Assembly: GCA_022566435.1 (NCBI GenBank) | Contig: JADFIX010000278.1 | Span: 1 to 6,148 of the forward strand | DNA from: Planctomycetota bacterium | Lineage (GTDB): Bacteria > Planctomycetota > Phycisphaerae > UBA1845 | DNA: 6,148 nt | Direction of reading: 5' to 3' | In this document: positions 1 to 5,369 of the stretch, in pieces | How the letters are laid out: every line of letters begins with the position of its first letter | How positions within the stretch are numbered: position 1 is the first letter of the stretch | The notes under the pieces: generated by a model | Databases searched by the model: none | What the model saw: only the letters and a program-made list of their open reading frames with translations | What the model was told of the DNA's origin: nothing | Made by a program: the position numbers and the translations under genes

Positions 1-82
1 TAGGAAGGTGCGCATCGAATCGCGACGTCGACTCGTTTCCGCTCGCGCGGCTGACGATGGCTTTTTCCGGTAGCATGACCCC

Positions 83-1162
83 ATGGACATCATCGTCGTC
101 ATGAAGGCCGGTGCAGCCGCGGACGACGTGAAGCGCGTCGTCGACCGCGTCACCGAACTGGGTCTAACGCCTCACCCCTCCAAGGGCGAGTTTCGCACCA
201 TCATCGGCGCGATCGGCGAGCAGGCCCTTCAGGCTCAGCAACAACTCGAGCAGCTCCCCGGCGTCGATGAGGTGATGGCCATCACCCAACCCTACAAACT
301 CGCCTCGCGCGAGTTTCAAGAGGCGGATACGATCCTGGACATCAAGGGCATCCGCGTCGGGGGACCGCACGTCAACATCATCGCCGGGCCGTGCGCCATC
401 GAAAGTCGCGAGATCCTCTTCGACGTGGGCCAGGCGGTGAAAGACGCCGGCGCATCCATCCTTCGCGGCGGAGCCTACAAGCCGCGAACGTCCCCCTACT
501 CATTCAAGGGCAAGGGCAAGGAAGGGCTCGAGATTCTGAAAGAAGCCGGTGAGGAACTCGGCATGCCGACGATTACCGAGGTCGTCGATCCACGTGATGT
601 CGAGGTGGTCTACGAATACGCCGACATTTTCCAGATCGGCGCCCGAAACATGCAGAACTTCAACCTGCTGCTCGAAGTCGGAAAAACCGACAAGCCCGTG
701 TTCATCAAACGCGGATTGGCCGCGTCCATCACCGATTTGCTCATGTCGGCGGAATACGTGCTAAGCCAGGGCAACCATCGCGTGATGCTCTGCGAGCGGG
801 GAATTCGCACCTTCTGCGAAGAGACCAGGTTTACCCTGGATGTCTCTGCCGTGCCGGTCATTCAAGAGCGGTCACACTTGCCCGTCTTCATCGATCCCTC
901 GCACGCCGCGGGCAAGCGCGATCTCGTGCCGCCACTCGCATTGGCGGGCATCGCCGCCGGTGCGGCCGGGGCAATCGTCGAGGTGCACAGTTGTCCTGAA
1001 CGGGCGTTGTGTGACGGTCCGCAGGCGGTCCTGCCCGATAATTTCGCCAAGTTAATGGAACAGATTCGTCAAGTGGCGGAACTCGTAGGTCATCGCGTCA
1101 CGCTCTGGGGTCGTCCGGATGCCACGGTGCGACGTCCCGCCGGCGGAGGTTGGGCGACGTAG
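83..1162 (+). CDS. aroF: 3-deoxy-7-phosphoheptulonate (DAHP) synthase, type I-beta with N-terminal ferredoxin-like domain
   Basis: This cytoplasmic enzyme condenses phosphoenolpyruvate and erythrose 4-phosphate to DAHP, the first step of the shikimate pathway. The product has 359 residues. Residues 1 to about 70 form the small ferredoxin-like (ACT-like) domain, which in the Thermotoga maritima enzyme mediates tyrosine and phenylalanine inhibition. The TIM-barrel follows: AGPCAIES (101-108), GGAYKPRTSPYSFKG (129-143), QIGARNMQNF (184-193), IDPSHAAGKRD (270-280) and VEVHSCPERALCDGPQ (299-314). C104, H274, E300 and D311 sit where the T. maritima metal ligands C102, H272, E298 and D309 lie, all shifted by two. 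The ATG at 83 gives the usual MxIIVVMKxGA start of this family; no good Shine-Dalgarno is seen. The last ~20 residues are a Gly/Arg-rich tail beyond the barrel. The gene stands 255 bp upstream of tpiA, so membership of that operon is unclear. The family call is firm; the symbol varies between organisms (aroF, aroG or aroA). Confidence 0.95.
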   Translation: MDIIVVMKAGAAADDVKRVVDRVTELGLTPHPSKGEFRTIIGAIGEQALQAQQQLEQLPGVDEVMAITQPYKLASREFQEADTILDIKGIRVGGPHVNIIAGPCAIESREILFDVGQAVKDAGASILRGGAYKPRTSPYSFKGKGKEGLEILKEAGEELGMPTITEVVDPRDVEVVYEYADIFQIGARNMQNFNLLLEVGKTDKPVFIKRGLAASITDLLMSAEYVLSQGNHRVMLCERGIRTFCEETRFTLDVSAVPVIQERSHLPVFIDPSHAAGKRDLVPPLALAGIAAGAAGAIVEVHSCPERALCDGPQAVLPDNFAKLMEQIRQVAELVGHRVTLWGRPDATVRRPAGGGWAT

Positions 1163-1417
1163 ACGACCGGCCCGAATCGAGTCTGCCTCGTGCGATCATG
1201 CGTGAAAAAGACGAAGAATTAGCACTACAGCGCAAAGTCGCTTGCGACCCAGCGCGTAACTCCTTAACAAGAGGTTACGAAACGCAGGGTCGTTCTCGGC
1301 ACGAAACGTCGGGTTGGAGCGGAGGAGTGGCGTTGTGGTTCGCATTCGTAGTGTTTGCTGCATCTGATGTCGGCTCCCGTTATCACGACCTTGCGCTGTA
1401 GTGTTAGGTGGAGGAAT
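1163..1417. other. Intergenic region between aroF and tpiA with two hairpins
   Basis: This 255-bp stretch has no recognised gene. It holds a small hairpin at 1231-1246 (CGCAA, 6-nt loop, TTGCG). A larger one at 1252-1285 pairs GTAAC (1256-1260) with GTTAC (1274-1278), an inner CTT with AAG around an AAC loop, and GCG with CGC outside across a bulge. Neither hairpin is followed by a T-run, so an intrinsic terminator is not supported. An imperfect 16-bp direct repeat (13 of 16 identical) starting ACGAAACG lies at 1277-1292 and 1301-1316, 24 bp apart. No promoter hexamer pair stands out. The region probably separates two transcription units or carries the tpiA leader. Confidence 0.45.
1406..1414 (+). 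promoter_or_regulatory. Ribosome binding site deciding the tpiA start
   Basis: AGGTGGAGG lies 3 nt before the ATG at 1418 (9 nt if AGG at 1406-1408 is the pairing core). The open frame extends upstream to an ATG at 1355, but that would add 21 residues unlike any triosephosphate isomerase. The ATG at 1418 gives the canonical MRTPLIAGNWKMH start. Confidence 0.75.
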
Positions 1418-2188
1418 ATGAGAACACCACTCATCGCCGGTAATTGGAAAATGCACAAGATGCTTGCGGAGGCGCGGGAGCTTGTCGCGGGTATTGCCAA
1501 GGGTATCCAGAATATCGAAGGCGTCGAAGTGCTCATCTGTCCACCGACGCAGCATCTGTTTCCGATGGCCAAGGCGGTCGCCGGCACCCGCATTATGCTC
1601 GGTGCCCAGAACGCCCATGAGGAAGATCAAGGTGCGTTCACCGGCGAGGTTTCCGTGCCCATGCTGAAAGAGACCGGATGCACCCATGTCATTATCGGTC
1701 ACAGCGAACGTCGCCACCTGTTCGACGAGGGAAGCGTCCGGCTCGGCAAAAAAGTACGTGCGGTGGTGAAAGCCGGGTTGTTCGTCGTGTATTGCGTCGG
1801 TGAAACCCTCGAAGATCGCGAGGCAGACCGCACTCACGAAGTCGTCGAACGGCAGCTCGATGAGGGGATCGGCACCGACGTGCCGGCGGATCGGCTCATC
1901 GTGGCCTACGAGCCCGTTTGGGCGATCGGCACCGGCAAAACGGCGACGCCGCAACAGGCCCAGGAGGTACACGCCTTGGTCCGAGCCAAACTGGCGGCGA
2001 TCTATGACCAGGCGACCGCCGATCGGACACGAATCCTCTACGGCGGTAGCGTCAAGCCGGGAAATGCGGCGGATCTCGCCGCCCAACCCGATATCGACGG
2101 CGCTCTGGTCGGCGGCGCTTGTTTGGTGGCCGACGACTTTGTCGCTATCATGGCGGCCGCATCGTCCGTCGCGTCCGGTGCTTGCTGA
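1418..2188 (+). CDS. tpiA: Triosephosphate isomerase
   Basis: This cytoplasmic TIM-barrel enzyme interconverts dihydroxyacetone phosphate and glyceraldehyde 3-phosphate in glycolysis and gluconeogenesis. The product has 256 residues, normal for the family. N9 and K11 in AGNWKMH bind substrate. H95 in IIGHSERR is the catalytic electrophile, and E165 in AYEPVWAIGTGKTAT is the catalytic base preceding the mobile loop. The phosphate-binding segments YGGSVKPGNA (208-217) and DGALVGGACL (227-236) are intact. The start follows a strong ribosome binding site. The C-terminal run after VADDFVAIM is Ala/Ser-rich and ends in Cys. secG lies 107 bp downstream on the same strand. tpiA followed by secG is a recurrent bacterial arrangement, so co-transcription is likely. 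Confidence 0.97.
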   Translation: MRTPLIAGNWKMHKMLAEARELVAGIAKGIQNIEGVEVLICPPTQHLFPMAKAVAGTRIMLGAQNAHEEDQGAFTGEVSVPMLKETGCTHVIIGHSERRHLFDEGSVRLGKKVRAVVKAGLFVVYCVGETLEDREADRTHEVVERQLDEGIGTDVPADRLIVAYEPVWAIGTGKTATPQQAQEVHALVRAKLAAIYDQATADRTRILYGGSVKPGNAADLAAQPDIDGALVGGACLVADDFVAIMAAASSVASGAC

Positions 2189-2227
2189 CCGCGATTCGGG
2201 GAAAAGAATTTGGGTCAGAGTAAAGGG

Positions 2228-2245
2228 CGGCGTGAGGGCACGCCG
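2228..2245 (+). other. GC-rich hairpin between tpiA and secG
   Basis: A perfect 7-bp stem, CGGCGTG (2228-2234) with CACGCCG (2239-2245), encloses the loop AGGG. No T-run follows, so it is not a standard intrinsic terminator. It sits 39 nt after the tpiA stop and 50 nt before the secG start. It could protect the tpiA 3' end or set relative expression within the transcript; that role is inference. The following stretch 2261-2287 is noticeably AT-rich and contains GATAAT (2266-2271), a 5 of 6 match to a -10 box, but no matching -35 is visible. Confidence 0.4.
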
Positions 2246-2295
2246 ATCCAGGCACTGACGAGTTAGATAATTGATCTTACGATAAGGTCTCTTCC

Positions 2296-2799
2296 ATGCA
2301 GACGCTAGCGAGTATGACCTGGGGACAATGGTTGGTCGCGGTACTGATCATCGTCATTTGCTGTTTCTTTATGCTGGTCATTTTACTTCAACGTGGGCGC
2401 GGCGGCGGTTTGGCCGGTGCGTTCGGCGGTGCGGGTGGTTCCAGCGCGTTCGGGGCGAAGACCGGTGATGTGTTCACCTGGATCACGGTCGCGGTCGCGG
2501 CCGTCTTCTTAGTGCTCTGCGTGGTGGCGAATTTCGTCTTAGAGCCGCCGACCGACGCGGAGTTGCTAGCCGCCGAGACGAGCGTCGCACCTTCACCGGA
2601 AACCCCTCCGCCGCCAAGCGGTACCCTACCGATCACGCTTCCCGTGGGTGCGTCTGATGAATCCAGCGATGCACCACCGACGGAGCAACCGGCCGTTCGA
2701 CCAGTCGATCAGCCGACCGATGAGGGGAATGCCCAGCCGGAAAGCGCTGACGACACGGGTGGTTCGAACGGAGGCAGTGAGGATCCTTCCATACCATGA
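2296..2799 (+). CDS. secG: Preprotein translocase subunit SecG with long acidic/proline-rich tail
   Basis: SecG is the small accessory membrane subunit of the SecYEG channel and helps SecA-driven protein export. The product has 167 residues. Transmembrane helix 1 spans about 12-31. The hallmark loop at 31-58 includes [16 protein letters not shown] and [10 protein letters not shown], and helix 2 spans about 60-81. From residue 84 to the end there is a low-complexity tail rich in Pro, Glu, Asp, Ser and Thr, with a single basic residue (R135). Typical SecG proteins have about 75-120 residues, so this tail roughly doubles the protein. By the known SecG topology with both termini outside, the tail would face the periplasm, which is inference. 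AAGG at 2284-2287 is an acceptable ribosome binding site. The stop codon overlaps the yicC start as ATGA. The core identification is firm; the tail function is unknown. Confidence 0.93.
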   Translation: MQTLASMTWGQWLVAVLIIVICCFFMLVILLQRGRGGGLAGAFGGAGGSSAFGAKTGDVFTWITVAVAAVFLVLCVVANFVLEPPTDAELLAAETSVAPSPETPPPPSGTLPITLPVGASDESSDAPPTEQPAVRPVDQPTDEGNAQPESADDTGGSNGGSEDPSIP

Positions 2800-3680
2800 T
2801 CCGGTCCATGACGGGCTTTGGAACCGTCGAGCATGCCGAGAACGGCGTCAGTTTCGCCATGGAAGTACGCGGTGGCAACCATCGCTATCTCAAAGTGACG
2901 ATCAAGCTTCCCGAACGTTTGCAGTTTGCGGAAAGCGCCGTGGAACGGGTTGTCCGCGCCCGTCTTTCAAGGGGAAGTATCAGTATCTCGGTTCGCACGC
3001 AGGGAAATAGTGACGAAGCAGCGTTGCCGATCGATGTACCCACGCTTCAGCGATATATCGATGGCCTTTCGAGGGCTCGACTGCCGGAAGGTCTGCACGC
3101 GACAATCGACCTCGGCGCGATCGCCGCGCTGCCCGGTGTGATTCATTCACCCGACTTTGATGACGACGAGCGACAACGTCTCACCAAGATCCTCGAAACG
3201 CTCGTCGCGCGGTCGATCGAAGCCATGGCGATCATGCGATGCGAGGAGGGCCAGGCCCTGCACGACGCCCTGATGCAGTGCGTGAGCGGGCTTCGAGGCC
3301 ATCTCGAGGTCGTGGCCAAAAGGTCACCTGAGGTCGTGAAGGAGTACCACGTGCGATTAGAATCGCGCGTATCGGCGATGATGAAGGGTGGCGGTTTCGA
3401 GCTGGAGGCCGACGCCCTTGCCCGAGAGGTGGCGGTGTTCGCCGAACGTTGCGACATTACAGAGGAGGTGACCCGCCTGCAGTCGCATCTGGATCAATTT
3501 GTCGAGCTTTGCAACCGAGAGGAACCGACGGGGCGAACGTTGGATTTTCTTGCGCAAGAGTTGCTTCGCGAGGCCAATACCATCGGCTCCAAGAGTAACG
3601 ACGCGACGATCGCACGCCATGTGGTGGAAATGAAAACGCTGATCGATCGCATCAAGGAACAAGTGCAGAATGTCGAGTAG
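2796..3680 (+). CDS. yicC: YicC/YloC family endoribonuclease
   Basis: This belongs to the YicC/YloC family; E. coli YicC has been described as an endoribonuclease affecting small-RNA decay. The substrate here cannot be told. The product has 294 residues, full length for the family. The N-terminal YicC-like domain begins with the canonical MIRSMTGFG and has [12 protein letters not shown] (23-34) and RGSISISV (59-66). The C-terminal DUF1732 region carries [20 protein letters not shown] (209-228), then [26 protein letters not shown] (247-266) and [18 protein letters not shown] at the end. The start codon overlaps the secG stop (ATGA), and the 3' end overlaps gmk by 11 nt, so translation is probably coupled. 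The order yicC-gmk-rpoZ-coa recurs in distant bacteria, which supports the call. Confidence 0.95.
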   Translation: MIRSMTGFGTVEHAENGVSFAMEVRGGNHRYLKVTIKLPERLQFAESAVERVVRARLSRGSISISVRTQGNSDEAALPIDVPTLQRYIDGLSRARLPEGLHATIDLGAIAALPGVIHSPDFDDDERQRLTKILETLVARSIEAMAIMRCEEGQALHDALMQCVSGLRGHLEVVAKRSPEVVKEYHVRLESRVSAMMKGGGFELEADALAREVAVFAERCDITEEVTRLQSHLDQFVELCNREEPTGRTLDFLAQELLREANTIGSKSNDATIARHVVEMKTLIDRIKEQVQNVE

Positions 3681-4275
3681 CCGTCCCGTTAGCGGCGATC
3701 CGGCCGGCGGGCGATTGATCGTCATCAGCGGTCCGTCAGGTGCCGGCAAGACTTCGATTTGCAAGGCCATACTGGCACAACTGCCGCGCGCGACGTGGAG
3801 CGTGTCGGCCACGACGAGGCCGCAACGCCCCGGAGACGTACCCGGGGAGTCTTACGAGTTCATTACGCGTGAGGAGTTTGATCGACGAGAGGCGGCGGGC
3901 GAGTTTCTGGAGAGTGCCGAATACGTCGGGCACCGCTACGGCACGCCGCGGAAGGCTGTCGAGCGGGCACTCGCCGATGGTTGTTACGTGGTGCTTGAAA
4001 TCGACGTGCAGGGCGGTATCCAGGTGGCCGCGGCGATGCCGAATTCGTTGCGGATCTTCATCATGCCGCCCAACCATGAGTCGCTACGGGCCCGGTTGGA
4101 AGGAAGAAATACGGAGGCTGCCGAGCAATTGGCAAAACGGCTGGGGCAAGCCGACGGCGAAATCGCCATCGCGCGAGATAGTCATTGTTATCACCGTTTC
4201 GTGGTGAACGACGTCTTGGATACGACGATCGACGAAGTCATGCAGATCGTCTTGAAGGAGCATTTGCAAACATGA
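3670..4275 (+). CDS. gmk: Guanylate kinase
   Basis: This cytoplasmic enzyme phosphorylates GMP to GDP with ATP and is essential for the guanine nucleotide supply. The product has 201 residues, the usual size. The Walker A loop GPSGAGKTS is at 21-29. The GMP-binding region includes SVSATTRPQRPGD (44-56) and GESYEFITREEF (59-70), followed by EFLESAEYVGHRYGTPR (78-94). VLEIDVQGG (108-116) is the Walker B region. The lid is RLEGRNTEAAEQLAKRL (142-158). The last conserved block is YHRFVVNDVLD (174-184). The ATG at 3670 lies inside the yicC end, with AAGGA at 3654-3658 upstream; no other start nearby would preserve the family N-terminus. The stop overlaps the rpoZ start as ATGA. In some bacteria guanylate kinase is inhibited by (p)ppGpp; nothing in this sequence decides that here. 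Confidence 0.97.
   Translation: MSSSRPVSGDPAGGRLIVISGPSGAGKTSICKAILAQLPRATWSVSATTRPQRPGDVPGESYEFITREEFDRREAAGEFLESAEYVGHRYGTPRKAVERALADGCYVVLEIDVQGGIQVAAAMPNSLRIFIMPPNHESLRARLEGRNTEAAEQLAKRLGQADGEIAIARDSHCYHRFVVNDVLDTTIDEVMQIVLKEHLQT
4255..4260 (+). promoter_or_regulatory. Ribosome binding site of rpoZ inside gmk
   Basis: AAGGAG at 4255-4260, within the last codons of gmk, is 11 nt before the ATG at 4272. It selects this start over the longer open frame that begins at 4185, whose extra 29 residues are the out-of-frame reading of gmk and do not resemble omega. Confidence 0.6.
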
Positions 4276-4499
4276 TTGAAGCATTTCGAAATGAGGATAT
4301 CGTGAAGAAGGTCGGCGGGCATTTCAAACTGTCGGCCCTCATCCAGCGCCGGTGGCTGGAGTTCATACAGGGTGCCCGTCCCATGATCGATACCAAAGGA
4401 ATGACGGATATGGAGATCATCGTCGAGGAGATCATGCAAGACAAGATCGCCCTGGAAGAACTGCCCGAATTCGCATCGGATGATGATGGGGACGACTGA
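4272..4499 (+). CDS. rpoZ: DNA-directed RNA polymerase subunit omega
   Basis: Omega is the smallest subunit of core RNA polymerase and helps beta-prime fold and assemble. The product from the ATG at 4272 has 75 residues. MIEAFRNEDIVKKVGGHFKL followed by SALIQRRWLEFIQGARPMID corresponds to the omega core (the E. coli equivalent is EKIGNRFDLVLVAARRARQ). MTDMEIIVEEIMQDKI follows as the C-terminal helix. The protein ends in an acidic DDDGDD tail. The sequence is divergent from proteobacterial omega, so identification leans partly on position: it lies between gmk and coaC, where rpoZ sits in many bacteria. It overlaps gmk by 4 nt and coaC by 20 nt, which indicates tight co-expression. Confidence 0.88.
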   Translation: MIEAFRNEDIVKKVGGHFKLSALIQRRWLEFIQGARPMIDTKGMTDMEIIVEEIMQDKIALEELPEFASDDDGDD

Positions 4500-5100
4500 G
4501 AAGAATCAGCCCTACGATCTCGTTGGGTACGAGGTGCTCGTCGCCGTGTGCGGTGGGATCGCCGCCTACAAGGTCTGCCATGTGGTCTCGCAGCTCGTGC
4601 AGCGCGGCGCCGGCGTCACCGTGGCGATGACCGAAGCCGCCAAGCAATTTGTAGGGACCGTCACCTTTCAGGCACTTTCCGCTCGGCGCGTGCTGACCGA
4701 TATCTGGGCGCCCGACGGTATTGCCCAAATTCAGCACATCGAACGAACCTCGCAGGCCGACCTTCTCCTCGTCGCGCCGGCCACCGCCAATATGATCGGC
4801 AAGATCGCCGCCGGTATCGCCGACGAATTCGTGTCCACTCTCGTCATTGGTGCGGCGTCGCCCGTCGTTTTGGCACCGGCAATGAATGACCGCATGTGGG
4901 CCAATCCCGTCGTGAAACGCAACGTCGCGATGCTCGCCGATTTGGGATTCACGCTCGTAGGTCCCGCGGAGGGATGGCTCGCATGCCGCAGTGTGGGGCC
5001 GGGCCGCATGGTCGAGCCGCAACAGATCGTCGATACGATTGTCCCTATGCTGAAGTCCTCGCCGCCAAAGGCCCAGCACAATGAAGCACCGCCGTCCTAG
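4480..5100 (+). CDS. coaC: Phosphopantothenoylcysteine decarboxylase (stand-alone CoaC flavoprotein)
   Basis: This FMN enzyme of the HFCD family decarboxylates 4'-phosphopantothenoylcysteine to 4'-phosphopantetheine in coenzyme A synthesis. The product has 206 residues. CGGIAAYK (24-31) is the flavin-binding start. IQHIE carries the catalytic histidine H86. APATANMIGKIAAGIADE (99-116) matches the PASANT region. APAMNDRMW (132-140) is the substrate-recognition motif with N136. GWLACRSVGPGRMVEP (165-180) is the flexible flap with the catalytic cysteine C169. It ends at residue 206, about where the decarboxylase domain of fused CoaBC proteins ends, without the ligase domain. Three consecutive in-frame ATG codons (4480, 4483, 4486) make the exact start uncertain. 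It overlaps rpoZ by 20 nt. The matching ligase is coaB downstream, in another frame. Confidence 0.94.
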   Translation: MMMGTTEKNQPYDLVGYEVLVAVCGGIAAYKVCHVVSQLVQRGAGVTVAMTEAAKQFVGTVTFQALSARRVLTDIWAPDGIAQIQHIERTSQADLLLVAPATANMIGKIAAGIADEFVSTLVIGAASPVVLAPAMNDRMWANPVVKRNVAMLADLGFTLVGPAEGWLACRSVGPGRMVEPQQIVDTIVPMLKSSPPKAQHNEAPPS

Positions 5101-5151
5101 TGAAGCGTTACGCATGAATCCCGCGGTAACGGGCAAGGCCACGTCGCGTGC

Positions 5152-5169
5152 CACTGCTTTCAAGCAGTG
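5152..5169. repeat. Left hairpin of the coaC-coaB element
   Basis: CACTGCT (5152-5158) and AGCAGTG (5163-5169) form a perfect 7-bp stem with the loop TTCA. It is preceded by GTGC, so the hairpin begins with GTGCCA, the same hexamer found in the later repeat units at 5184, 5218 and 5227. No T-run follows, so it is not a typical terminator for coaC. Confidence 0.7.
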
Positions 5170-5182
5170 TCGTCCGCTCAAC

Positions 5183-5259
5183 GGTGCCATGTCCAAGCCC
5201 GACAAATCGGGCGCTGGGTGCCATGGGTGCCATGGCCAAGCCCGGTATTCCCGGGCGCC
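5183..5259. repeat. Two diverged repeat units, each with a hairpin
   Basis: Unit A (5183-5215) and unit B (5226-5259) share a 19-bp block at 5183-5201 and 5226-5244 with one mismatch: GGTGCCATG, then T or G, then CCAAGCCCG. Each block runs into a hairpin. In A the stem is GCCCGA (5197-5202) with TCGGGC (5207-5212) and loop CAAA. In B it is GCCCGG (5240-5245) with CCGGGC (5251-5256) and a 5-nt loop. The A-T closing pair of unit A is G-C in unit B, while the loops differ freely. Confidence 0.7.
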
Positions 5260-5369
5260 GCCATGCCGGCGCGGCGAAGACCATGGCGGCGCTGCACTTG
5301 ACCATGGCACCCATGCCACCCGATGGTTTCGTCTTGTCGTGACCAATGCGAATCGAGAGCCGCTCTACT

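Larger units (their letters stand above)
5148..5321. repeat. Structured repeat element between coaC and coaB
   Basis: This roughly 170-bp element lies between coaC and coaB, with no credible reading frame. Its parts are a left hairpin (5152-5169), two diverged repeat units (5183-5215 and 5226-5259), a tandem 9-mer GGTGCCATG (5217-5225 and 5226-5234), a right-hand inverted copy (5297-5321) and an 11-bp inner inverted repeat (5255-5265 with 5282-5292). The long-range arms 5216-5240 and 5297-5321 pair at 23 of 25 positions; the mismatches are C5221 with C5316 and C5236 with A5301. They would enclose the second hairpin and the inner stem as a branched cruciform-like fold. The hexamer CCATGG occurs four times in about 90 bp. 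It could be a REP- or MITE-like insertion or a structured RNA segment of the operon transcript. No target-site duplication or transposase is visible. The repeat structure is seen directly; the class is inference. Confidence 0.75.

Noticed and set aside
1..82. Possible 3' end of an upstream gene (frame 2, stop TAG at 71-73) or a divergent gene start (minus strand ATG at 76-74, open to the window edge)
   Set aside because: Both frames are open for about 24 codons, which is uninformative in GC-rich DNA. Neither peptide is recognisable, and they cannot both be real.
1252..1285. Rho-independent terminator after aroF
   Set aside because: The hairpin exists, but it has an internal mismatch and a bulge and is not followed by a T-run.
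1198..1401. 67-codon + strand open frame in the aroF-tpiA gap, with a short hydrophobic stretch near its end
   Set aside because: No Shine-Dalgarno precedes the ATG at 1198, the frame runs through the hairpins, and the product resembles nothing known to me. A small membrane protein cannot be excluded but is not supported.
1196..2086. 296-codon open frame on the minus strand across tpiA
   Set aside because: It is the antisense shadow of tpiA, whose catalytic motifs are intact. The translation shows no recognisable domain and GC-rich codon use commonly opens such frames.
5101..5345. CRISPR array
   Set aside because: Repeats are few, imperfect and unevenly spaced, with inverted copies and no spacers of constant length.
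4432..5346. 304-codon open frame on the minus strand across coaC and the repeat element
   Set aside because: It is antisense to coaC and runs through the palindromic repeats, giving a His/Gly/Arg-rich low-complexity product with no family likeness.
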